Assembly: GCA_016702545.1 (NCBI GenBank)
Contig: JADJDT010000006.1
Location: forward strand, 310,001 to 374,000
Origin: Pseudomonadota bacterium
GTDB lineage: Bacteria; Myxococcota_A; Polyangia; GCA-2747355
Direction: 5' to 3'
DNA length: 64,000 nucleotides
The notes under the pieces are model-generated. The model was not told the DNA's origin and did no database searches. It saw only the letters and a program-made list of their open reading frames with translations. This document shows positions 25,561-36,000 of the stretch, in pieces. A program made the translations under genes and the position numbers. Each line of letters starts with the position of its first letter. Position 1 is the first letter of the stretch.

Positions 25561-28500
25561 GCCGAGCGGCGGCAGGTCTGCGCCGCGGCCGAGGCCGGGC
25601 GCGTGCCGCCCGTGGCGCCACCGGCGCTGGCCGAGCTGCGCGCAGCGGAGCGCGTGGCGATCGACTTCGGCGATGCCGCCGAGCTGGCGAGCAAGGGCGT
25701 CAAGGCGCTCAAGGCGCTGGCCACCGATCAACCCGGGATGTGGAAGGCGCTGCGGGCGCAGGGCATCTTTCGCGGCCGCGGTGCGGCGCCGAAGGTTGCG
25801 TTCCTCTATACCGGCCAGGGCTCGCAGTACGTCAACATGCTGCAGGCCCTGCGGCAGCAAGAGCCGCTGGTGGCCGAGGTCTTCGCCGAGGCCGACCGCG
25901 TGATGACGCCGCTGCTCGGTCGCCCACTCAGCCAGTACATCTTCGTCGACAGCGCCGACGGTGCGGAGGTGGCCCGGGCCGAAGACGATCTGCGGCAGAC
26001 CGCGATCACGCAGCCCGCGGTGCTGGCGGCCGATGAGGCGCTGACGCGGCTGCTGGCCGCCTATGGCATCGCGCCTGACATGGTGATGGGGCACAGCCTC
26101 GGCGAGTACGGTGCGCTGGTGGCGGCGCGGGCGCTGCCCTTCGCCGATGCGCTCGAGGCCGTCAGCGCCCGTGGGCGTGAGATGACGCGCGTGGCCTTCG
26201 GCGACAACGGCGCGATGGCCGCGGTCTTCGCCCCGCTGGCCGAGATCGAGCGCATCGTCGCCGCGACCGACGGCTACGTCGTGGTCGCCAATCACAACAG
26301 CAACAGCCAGGCGGTGGTGGGTGGGACGGTCGCGGCCGTGGAGCGCGCGGTCGCGGCCTTCGAGGCCGCCGGGTATCGCGCCGTGCCCCTGACGGTCAGC
26401 CACGCCTTCCACACCAAGCTGGTGGCGCCGGCCAGCGCGCCGCTCTGCGAGGTCTTGCGCCGGCTGCGGCTGCAACCCCCGCGGCTGCCGCTGGTGGCGA
26501 ACCTCAGCGGCGACTTCTATCCGATGGGTCCCGACGCCGTGCCGGAGATGATCGAGATCCTCGGTCAGCAGGTGGCGGCGCCGGTGCAGTTCATCCAGGG
26601 CCTGCGCGCGCTCCACGCGGCGGGTGCCCGTCTCTTCGTCGAGGTCGGACCGAAGAAGGCGCTGCACGGCTTCGTCGAGGACGTGCTCGGCGACCAGCCG
26701 GAGGTTTCGGCATTGTTCACCAATCATCCGCGACAGGGCGATCTCGTCTCCTTCAACCAGGCGCTGTGCGGGCTCTACGCGGCCGGCTTGGGCACGGCGC
26801 GTGAGCAAGCGGGGATCGAGGCGGCGGCCGCAGCGACGCCAGCCGCGGGCGGGGCGGGCGGCTACCAGCGTCTCGGCGAATTGGCGGCCGACTTCATCGA
26901 GCGCGGTCTCGAGGTCTTCGGCGGGCGCCGCCTCGAGGGCCGGCGACTGGACGACGAGCCGGTCGTGATCACCGGCGCCGCGATCGGCCTGCCCGGCGGC
27001 GGGCGCATCTTCGATCCGACCAACGTCGAGCGCATCCTGCGCGGCGACCAGCTGATCGAGGCGCTGCCGCTGCGGATCCGGCGCGAGATCCTGGCCAAGC
27101 AGATCGTGCGACTGGTCAAGAGCGAGGCGGGCGCCAGCTTCGAGCCGATCGCCGAGCTGACGCAGGTGGTGAAGCTGGCCGGGCGCGGTGGCACGCTCGA
27201 CCTGACGGCCGAGTTCGGCTACCCCGCGGACCGCCTGCCGGCGCTCGACATCGTCACGCGCCTGGCGATCGCCGCCGGGATCGACGCGCTCCACGACGCT
27301 GGGCTGCCCCTGGTCCAGCACTATAAGACGACCACGCGCGGCACCCAGCTGCCGACGGGCTGGGGCTTGCCCGACGCGCTGCGCGACGACACCGGCGTGA
27401 TCTTCGCATCGTCGTTCCCGGGCTACGACGCGCTCGTCGCCGACCTCAAGCACTACTACACCGATCGCGGGCGGCGGGACCGGCTGGCGGAGCTGGAGAG
27501 CCTGCTGGCGCGGGCGAGCGGCGCCGACGCCCTGCTGCGCACCGAGCTCGAGCGGCGCATCACGGCGCTGCGGGGCGAGCTGGAGCGCGAGGGCTACCAG
27601 TTCGACCGGCGCTTCGTGCTCAAGGTGCTGCCGATGGGGCACTCGCAGCTCGCGGCCTTCATCGGCGCGCGTGGCCCCAACACCCATGTCAACGCGGCCT
27701 GCGCCAGCACGACCCACGCGCTGTCGTTGGCCGAGGACTGGATTCGGCGCGGGCGCTGTCGCCGGGTGCTGGTGGTCTCGGGTGACGATGTCACCAGCGA
27801 CCACATGATGGAGTGGTTCGGCTCGGGCTTCCTCGCCAGCGGGGCAGCGGCCACCGACGAGCTGGTCGAGGATGCCGCCGTGCCCTTCGATCGGCGGCGC
27901 CACGGGCTGATTCTAGGGATGGGGGCCTCGGCGATCGTGCTCGAGAGCGCCTCGGCGGCGCGCGAGCGCGGCGTGCGCCCGATCTGCGAGCTGCTCGGTT
28001 CGCTGACCGCGAACAGCGCCTTCCACGCCACGCGCCTCGACGTCGATCACATCTGCGGGCTGTTGGAGCAGTTGGTCGGCGAGGCCGAGCGCCAGTGGGG
28101 GCTGGACCGACGCGAGCTGGCGGCACGCACGCTTTTCGTGTCGCACGAGACCTACACGCCGGCTCGCGGTGGCAGCGCGCAGGCCGAGATCGAGGCGCTG
28201 CGGCGCACCTTCGGTGCCGGCGCCGATCAAATGCTCGTGGCCAACACCAAGGGCCTGACGGGTCACGCGATGGGGGTTGGGATCGAGGACGTGGTGGCGA
28301 TCAAGGCGCTGGAGACGGGCGTGGTCCCGCCGGTGCCGAACTACCGCGAGCCGGATCCGGAGCTCGGCCCGATCAGGCTGTCGCAGGGCGGCTCCTACGA
28401 CGTCGGCTATGCGCTGCGGCTAGGGGCGGGCTTTGGCTCGCAGATCAGCTTCGCCCTCTTGCGCTGGGTGCCGACGCCGGATGGCCGACGCCCGGCGCCG

Positions 28501-30366
28501 AATGCGCTGGGCTACACCACGCGGCTTGCCGATCGCCAGCAGTGGGAGCGTTGGCTAGCGACCGTCAGTGGGCAGACGGCGCCCGAGCTCGAGCTGGTGC
28601 ACCGCACCCTGCGCATCAAGGACCGCGGGGCGACGGCCGGGCTCGCTGCACGACCGGTCCAAGCGGGCACCACGAGCTTGCCGCCGCACAGCGCGATCGC
28701 GCCCGTCGCCGCGCCAGTGGTGGCACCCGTCGCCGCGCCGGTGACGGCGGCTGCGGCTGGCCTGAGCCGTACGGTGGCCCCCGTGGCCCCCGTGGCCCCC
28801 GTGGCCCCCGTGGCGGCGGCTCCGGCCGCGCGCGCGGCCGCCACGCCCGTGGCCGTGGCGGTGCCTGCGTCAGGTGGCCTCGCGGCAGCTGCCGTCGACG
28901 ACGTGCTGTCACAGATCATGCAGCTGGTGGCGGAGAGCACGGGCTATGCGCCGGACATGCTCGATCCGGACCTCGATCTGGAGGCGGACCTGGGCATCGA
29001 CACGGTGAAGCAGGCGGAGACCTTCGCGCAGGTGCGCGAGCGCTACACGATTCCGCGCGACGAGGGGTTGCGGCTGCGCGACTTCCCGACGCTGCGCCAC
29101 GTCACGCAGTTCGTCTACGACCATCGCCCCGATCTGCGCGCGGCGCTGCAGGTGGCGGTGCCGGTGGCTGCTGCGGCGCCGGTGGCTGCTGCTGCGCCGA
29201 TGGCGCCGCAGCTGGCGGCCCCTGCGGCACCGCCCGCGGCCGTGGCGGCCGGGCCGGTCGACGGCGTGCTGTCGCAGATCACGCAGCTGGTGGCGGAGAG
29301 CACGGGCTACGCCGCGGACATGCTCGATCCGGACCTCGATCTGGAGGCGGACCTGGGCATCGACACGGTGAAGCAGGCGGAGACCTTCGCCCAGGTGCGC
29401 GAGCGCTACACGATTCCGCGCGACGAGGGGTTGCGGCTGCGCGACTTCCCGACGCTGCGCCACGTCACGCAGTTCGTCTACGACCATCGCCCCGATCTGC
29501 GCGCGGCGCTGCAGGTGGCGGCGCCGGTGGCTGCTGCGGCGCCGGTGGCTGCTGCGGCGCCGGTGGCTGCTGCGGCGCCGATGGCGCCGCAGCTGGCGGC
29601 CCCTGCGGCACCGCCCGCGGCCGTGGCGGCCGGGCCGGTCGACGGCGTGCTGTCGCAGATCACGCAGCTGGTGGCGGAGAGCACGGGCTACGCCGCGGAC
29701 ATGCTCGATCCGGACCTCGATCTGGAGGCGGACCTGGGCATCGACACGGTGAAGCAGGCGGAGACCTTCGCGCAGGTGCGCGAGCGCTACACGATTCCGC
29801 GCGACGAGGGGTTGCGGCTGCGCGACTTCCCGACGCTGCGCCACGTCACGCAGTTCGTCTACGACCATCGCCCCGATCTGCGCGCGGCGCTGCAGGTGGC
29901 CGCGCCGATGGCTGCTGCTGCGCCGGTGGCTGCTGCTGCGCCGATGGCGCCGCGGCTGGCGGCCCCTGCGGCACCGCCCGCGGCCGTGGCGGCCGGGCCG
30001 GTCGACGGCGTGCTGTCGCAGATCACGCAGCTGGTGGCGGAGAGCACGGGCTACGCCGCGGACATGCTCGATCCGGACCTCGATCTGGAGGCGGACCTGG
30101 GCATCGACACGGTGAAGCAGGCGGAGACCTTCGCGCAGGTGCGCGAGCGCTACACGATTCCACGCGACAAGGGGTTGCGGCTGCGCGACTTCCCGACGCT
30201 GCGCCACGTCACGCAGTTCGTCTACGACCATCGCCCTGATTTGCGCGCGGCGCTGCAGGTGACCGCGCCGGTGGCTGCTGTTTCGCCGGTGGCTGCTGTT
30301 TCGCCGGTGGCTGCTGCTGCGCCGGTGGCTGCTGCCGCGGCTGGGGCGCCTACGCCGCTGGCGGCC
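25561..30366 (+). CDS. Synthase segment 2: acyltransferase, second ketosynthase, ACP array
   Basis: An acyltransferase (about 25790-26750) has GHSLGEYGAL with its catalytic Ser and VSHAFHT with its His; HAFH is the pattern of malonyl-specific enzymes. A second, divergent ketosynthase (about 26960-28470) has Cys in VNAACASTTHAL, His in VSHETYTPARGGSAQAE, and Lys/His in NTKGLTGHAMG, so its triad is complete. It carries an inserted helical stretch (ESLLARASGADALLRTELE) before the active site. A Pro-Val-Ala linker leads into four carrier repeats at 28894, 29257, 29638 and 30001. Each has DLEADLGIDTVKQAE, with Thr where a phosphopantetheine Ser is expected. The segment breaks at 30366 by loss of one C. 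Confidence 0.85.
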
Positions 30367-30480
30367 CTGCGGCACCGCCCGCGGCCGTGGCGGCCGGGCC
30401 GGTCGACGGCGTGCTGTCGCAGATCACGCAGCTGGTGGCGGAGAGCACGGGCTACGCCGCGGAGATGCTCGATCCGGACT
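28894..30480 (+). repeat. Tandem ACP-encoding repeats, four full and one truncated
   Basis: Units start at 28894, 29257, 29638, 30001 and 30402 (each GTCGACG...), with spacings of 363, 381, 363 and 401 bp. The about 250-bp carrier core is nearly identical in units 2-4, and the linkers vary in number of Ala-Pro-Val codons. Near-identity at DNA level implies recent amplification or gene conversion. Unit 5 stops after MLDPD and joins directly to the post-array linker (EAMDAVPRRVPV). It therefore lacks the LGIDT helix and the rest of the carrier fold. Confidence 0.9.
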
Positions 30481-31918
30481 GCGAGGCGATGGACGCCGTG
30501 CCTCGCCGCGTGCCCGTGGCGCAGTTGCGGCCCGCGCTCGAGCGCTGCAGGGCGACCGAGGTGACCCTGGGTGCGGGGAGCCGCGTCGTCGTGATGCTCG
30601 ATCGCGGCGGCGTGGGCCAGGCGCTGGTCACGCAGCTCGAGCGCGTCGGTGTGGCCGTGCTGGCCATCGACGATGCGCCCGACGCGGCGACGCTGCTGCA
30701 GCGGCTCGCGGCCTTCGCCGCCGCGGGGCCCGTGCAGGGAGTCTATTGGCTGCCGGCGCTCGATGCCGAGGGCGACTTCACGGGGCTGGCCCCGGAGTCC
30801 TTCCGCGAGGCGCTACGGCTGCGCGTCAAGCTGCTGCACGCCACGATGCGTGCGCTCTATGACCAGGTGGCGGCGCCGGGCAGCTTCCTCGTGGCCGCCA
30901 CGCGCCTGGGTGGACTGCACGGCTACGAGGCCGTCGGACCCTTCGCGCCGCTCGGGGGCGCGGTCTGCGGCTTCGTCAAGGCCTTCAAGCGCGAGCGGCC
31001 CCAGGCGCTCGTCAAGTGCGTCGACTTCGAGCGCGACCGCGATCCGGCGGCCGTCGTCGAGCTGTTGCTCGCCGAGACCCAGCGCGACAGCGGCATCGTC
31101 GAGGTGGGCCACCACGAGGGCCTGCGTTGGACCGTGGGCCTGAGCGAGGCCCCGCTCGACGCCCAGCCGGGGGCCCCGCTGGCCCTGGCGCCGGCGGGTG
31201 AGCGCCCGGTCTTCGTGGTGACGGGTGCGGCGGGCAGCATCGTCGCGGCGATCGTGGCCGACTTGGCAGCGGCCTGGCCCGGGACCTTCTACCTGCTCGA
31301 CCGGGTGGCCGAGCCGGCGGCGGATGATCCGGACCTGCAGCGCTTCCGCGTCGACCGCGAGGGGCTGAAGCGCGAGCTCTTCGAGCGCCGCAAGGCGCGC
31401 GGCGAGCGGGTCACGCCGGCCCAGGTCGAGCGCGAGCTCGCCGGGCTCGAGCGGGCTGTGGCCGCCCAGGCGGCCATCACCGCCGTGCGCGCCGCCGGGG
31501 GCGAGGTGCGCTATCGCCGCCTCGATCTGCTGGACGCGGGGGCGGTGGCCCAGGTGATCGACGAGGTGCGGCGCGAGCACGGCCGCATCGACGTGCTGCT
31601 GCACGCTGCCGGGGTCGAGATCAGCCACTTCCTGCCCGACAAGGAGCCGGCCGAGTTCGACCTGGTCTTCGACGTCAAGGCCGAGGGCTGGTTCAACCTG
31701 CTGCGCGCGGCGCGCGGGCTGCCGTTGGGGACGACCGTGATCTTCAGCTCGATCGCCGGGCGCTTCGGCAACGGCGGGCAGACCGACTACAGCGCGGCCA
31801 ACGACCTGCTCTGCAAGACCAGCGCGAGCCTGCCGCGGCTGTGGCCCGGCACCCGCGCCGTCAGCATCGATTGGACCGCCTGGGGCGGCCTCGGTATGGC
31901 GGCCCGCGGCTCGATCCC
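30366..31918 (+). CDS. Synthase segment 3: truncated fifth ACP and ketoreductase
   Basis: The frame here is joined to segment 2 by restoring one C at 30365-30367, as the sibling repeats show CCCC where this copy has CCC. After a fifth carrier that ends at MLDPD comes a structural subdomain (VVVMLDRGGVGQALVTQLE) and a ketoreductase. This has a nucleotide loop FVVTGAAGSIVAAI, HAAGVEISHFLPDKEPAEF with a Lys, and the catalytic Ser-Tyr-Asn set in VIFSSIAGRFGNGGQTDYSAAND. It should reduce the beta-keto group with NADPH. The frame stops at 31925, but the conserved sequence continues in another frame after ATCCC at 31914-31918. The free-standing start at GTG 30387 is not real. Confidence 0.82.
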
Positions 31919-33031
31919 AAGCTGATGGAGCGCGCCGGCATCGACATGCTGCAGCCGGAGGCCGGCATCGGCGTCGTGCGGCGCGAGCTGCAGGCCCAGA
32001 GCGCGGGGGCGGTCGAGGTGCTGGTGGCCGGGCGGCTCGGCCTCCTGCTCGACGAATGGGACGCGACGGGTGGGCTCGACCCGGCGGCGGTGCCGGTGGG
32101 CACGGCCGGGCCGATGGTGACGCGCGCGACCGCGATGACCCTGCATGGCGGGCTGTCGGTCGAGGTCACGCTCGACCCGAGCGAGCAGCCCTTCCTCTTC
32201 GATCATCGGATCGACGGCACTGCCCTGCTGCCCGGGGTGATGGGCATCGAGGCCTTCGCCGAGGCGGCGCGCTGGGCCTTGCCCGAGTGGCAGGTGGCCG
32301 CGGTGGAGGACGTCGACTTCTCCTCGCCCTTCAAGTTCTACCGCGGTGAGCCGCGCACGGTGACGCTCGACGCGCAGCTCCAGCGCGACGGTGAGTACGT
32401 CGTGGCGCACTGCCGCCTGATCGGTGTGCGCCAGCTCAGCGGGCAGAGCGCGCCGCAGGCCAGCACGCACTTCAGCGCGCGCGTGCGGCTGGCGCGGCAT
32501 CACGGCAGCGCGCTCAAGGCGGAGCGGCCACGGTTGAGCGACCTGCCGCGGGTGATCGCCGCCGACATCTATCGCGTCTACTTCCACGGGCCGGCCTACC
32601 AGGTGCTCGAGGCGGCCTGGCGCGACGGCGAGGTGGTCTACGGGCTGCTGCCGGCGCAGCTCCCGCTGCACCATCGACCCGAGACGCTGCCGACGACGAT
32701 GGCGCGGCGCCTGATCGAGCTCTGCTTCCAGACGGCGGGGGTCTACGAGATCGGCGTGCTCGGCCGCATGGGCTTGCCGGCGCACGTCGATCGGGTCGAG
32801 GCGCTGCGCGATCCCGCCACCGCCGAGGGCCGGCTCTACGCGGTCGTCCGCCCGAGCACCACCGGCGTCGCGGCCCTCGGCGCGCCCAGCTTCGATGCCC
32901 CCAGCTTCGATGCCTATGTCACCGACGAGGCCGGCAACGTCTTCGTCACCCTGCGCGGTTATCGCACCGTCGCCCTGCCGGACGGCGTGGCGGACAGCGC
33001 GCGCGCGCCCCTGCGCTCGGCCATGTGCTGA
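31919..33031 (+). CDS. Synthase segment 4: dehydratase domain
   Basis: Adding one C after 31916 makes RGSIPKLMERAGIDMLQPEAGI read through from the ketoreductase, as in related synthases. The domain is a hotdog-fold dehydratase with the first active-site motif DHRIDGTALLPGVMG (HxxxGxxxxP) and a later VYFHGPAYQVLEAAW segment. It should remove water from the beta-hydroxyacyl carrier intermediate. No thioesterase or enoyl reductase follows. The stop at 33029-33031 is 23 bp before the carboxylase ATG. The C-terminal part has a small duplicated Pro-Ser-Phe-Asp-Ala peptide. Confidence 0.82.
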   Translation, partial: KLMERAGIDMLQPEAGIGVVRRELQAQSAGAVEVLVAGRLGLLLDEWDATGGLDPAAVPVGTAGPMVTRATAMTLHGGLSVEVTLDPSEQPFLFDHRIDGTALLPGVMGIEAFAEAARWALPEWQVAAVEDVDFSSPFKFYRGEPRTVTLDAQLQRDGEYVVAHCRLIGVRQLSGQSAPQASTHFSARVRLARHHGSALKAERPRLSDLPRVIAADIYRVYFHGPAYQVLEAAWRDGEVVYGLLPAQLPLHHRPETLPTTMARRLIELCFQTAGVYEIGVLGRMGLPAHVDRVEALRDPATAEGRLYAVVRPSTTGVAALGAPSFDAPSFDAYVTDEAGNVFVTLRGYRTVALPDGVADSARAPLRSAMC

Positions 33032-33054
33032 CGCCGTACCGACGACGGATCCCG

Positions 33055-36000
33055 ATGCAACAGCCAGCCCTTCAGCGAATTGCGGTGCTTGGCCGCGGCG
33101 AGTCGGCCGCGCGCTTCGTGCGGACGGCCCGCGAGTGGGCCATGGCCCAGCAGCGCGAGCTGCGCACCGTGGCGCTGCACGCCCCAGGGGACACGCGCAG
33201 CCTGTTCGTGCGCGAGGCCGACGAGGTCTGCACGCTCGCGGCGCCGTGGCTCACGGGTGAGGGGACCCTCGAGGCCCCACGCCTGGCCGCGAGTGTCGAC
33301 CTCGGGGTGATCGAGCCGGCCTTGCGGGAGGCGCGCGCGGACGCGCTGTGGGCCGGCTGGGAGCTCGAGCCTGCGTACGGGGCCCTGGCCCAGCTCTGCA
33401 AACGCCTCGGTTTGACCTTCCTCGGTGCGAGCGTCGAGGCGATCGCGCGGGCTGCCGACGAGGCCGGGCTACGGCGGCTCTGCGAGCGTCTGGCGCTGCC
33501 TTGGGCCACGGTCGAGCAGGTCGGCGCCGCGGGCGCGCGGCGGATCGCGGTGCTGGTGGCCAGCGATCACGCGGCGACGGGCTGGGCGCTCGGTGCCTGC
33601 GATGTGACCCTGCAGCCGCAGGGCGTGGCGCAGCTCGTGGAGGCGCCGCCGCCGGCGCTGCCGCCCTCGCTCCGTGACGCGCTGAGCAGCGCCGCGCTGC
33701 GCTTGGTGGGCGAGCTCGGCGCGATCGACCTGGGCGCGGTCGAGTTCATTTGCCAGCCCGAGCCCGAGCGCTGGGGCCTGCACCGCGTGCAGCTCGGCCT
33801 GCCGGAAATCCATGGCGCCGTCGAGGCCACTAGCGGCCTCGACCTGATCAAGCTTCAGCTCGATCTCGCGGCCGGGCGGCGTCTGGAGGGCGAGCCGCCC
33901 CCTGCGGCCGGCTGTGCGCTGGAGGTGCGGCTGCACGCCGACGCGCTGCTCGACGGGGCTCTAGCGAGCGGCGGTCCGCTGCACACGCTGCGGCTGCCCT
34001 TCGGCACCGGCGTCAGTCTCGAGGCCGGCTATGCCGTCGGTGACCTCGTTCCGGGCGGTCCGGCGGCCGACGTGGTGCGCCTGGTGACCACCGGGTTACG
34101 ACGCGAACAGGCGCTGGCGCGGATGGAGCGCGCGCTGCGCGACACGGCCGTGGTGGTCGGCGAGGGTGCCAGCAACCAGGGCCTGCTGCTCGGGCTGCTG
34201 GCCCAGCCCGAGGTCGTGGCCGGTCGCGCGGACGGGCCGTGGCTCGAGCGCTGGGTGGCGTCCCGCGGCGCCGAGGTGGCGCCTGATGCCGCCGTGGCCC
34301 TGGTCTTCGCCGCCGTGGCGGCCTACCGCGCCGAGCTGGCCGCCGAGCGGATGCACTTCTACGTCACCGCGGCCCATGGACGGCCCGAGCTCGACGAAGA
34401 GGTCGGCCGGGCGATCGAGCTCAGCTTGGGCGGCGAGAGCTACCGGCTGCGCTTGCGCCGCGTCGGCCCGCTGTCCTACCGCGCCTACGTCAACGGACTG
34501 CGCATCGAGTTCGAGCTCGAGGATCTCGAGCCCTCCGTGCACCGGGTGCTCTGCGCCGGGCGGCGCTATCGCATCGTGGCGGGCGCTCATGGCCCGGCCC
34601 AGGTCGTGCTCGTCAACGGCGTGCCCCATCGGGTCCAGGGCGATCGCGGCGGCGTCGTGCGGGCCCCGGCACCAGCCGTGGTGGCCTCCGTCGGGGTGAA
34701 GGAGGGCGACGAGGTGGCGATCGGCGATCGCCTCGCCGTGCTCGAGGCGATGAAGACCGAGACGGCGCTGCTGGCGCGCTTCGCCGGCCGCGTCCGGCGG
34801 GTGTTGGTGATCAACAACGGGCAGGTCGCCGCGGGGGCGCCCTTGTTCGTGATCGAGCCGCCGGCGACGAGCAGCACGGCCTTCGGCCCCGGCGTGCGCC
34901 TGCGCTTCGACGACCTCGGCGTGCGCGAAGCCGAGGGGGATGGCGAGGGTGCGGCCGCCCGACAGCTGCTCGCCGAGCTCCGCGCCCTGGTGCTGGGCTT
35001 CGACGCGGACGCGGCGCGGCTGCGCCAGGCCGTCGCCGAGCACGGCGTGCTGACGCCGGGTCTGCCGGCGGCTGACGCCGAGGTGTTGCGGCTGGAGGAT
35101 GAGCTGCTGGGCGTCTTCGTCGACCTGCGCTCGCTCTTTCGTCGCAAGGGCCTCGACCGCCACGAGGACGAGGAGACCCGCCAGAGCGCCACGGAATACC
35201 TGCTGACCTATCTGCGCGAGATCGACGCCCAGGGTGAGAGCCTGCCGGCGGACTTCGTCGAGCGCCTGCAGGGCGCACTGGTGCACTACGGCGTGCGGCA
35301 GCTCGAGCGCTCTCTGGCGCTGGAAGAGGCGTTGTTCCGCATCTTCAAGGCGCAGCAGCGGCTCGATGACCAGCTCACCCCCGTGTTCAGCGTGCTGCAG
35401 CGCCGCCTCGACCGGCGCGACGAGCTGGCCCCGATGGTCGGCGCCGGCTTCCGGGCCGTGCTCGACCGCTTGATCGTCGAGACGCAGGGCCGCTTCCCCA
35501 CGCTCAACGATCTGGCGCACGAGGTGCGCTACCGCTACTTCGACCAGCCGGTGCTCGAGCAGAACCGCACGCGGGTGCAGGCCGAGGCCGCACGACAGGT
35601 GGCCGCGCTGGCGCGCCTGCCCGCGGGACAGGCCGACGAAGCGGCGATGCAAGCGCTGGTCGAGGTGCCCCAGCCGCTGACCCGGCTGCTCTTCGATCCC
35701 TCCGCCGAGGATGGGTCGAGCCAGCAGCGGGTAATGTTGGAGCTGCTACTCCGGCGGCACTACCGCATTCGCCCGCTCGAGCGCGTGCGCCTGCTGCAGC
35801 ACGAGCACGGTCCGGTGGTGGCCGCCGAGTATCCCTATGAGGGACAGCGCATCCAGGTGTTGAGCGCCTGCAGCGAGCCGGCGCGGCTGGCGTCGACCCT
35901 GCGCACGCTGGTGGCGTTGAGCGCCGGCTGCGGGGCGGGCGAGGCATACGCGCTCGAGATCTACTGCCGGCGACAGGACCCGATCGCGGACGTCGGCCAG

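Noticed and set aside
25279..27903. Long minus-strand open frame across the synthase
   Set aside because: It is antisense to clear acyltransferase and ketosynthase motifs and has no family features.
28909..30375. Minus-strand frame with repeated His/Arg/Ser peptides
   Set aside because: It only reflects the complementary strand of the ACP repeats.
28894..30480. CRISPR-like or satellite repeat
   Set aside because: The repeats are in frame and encode carrier domains.
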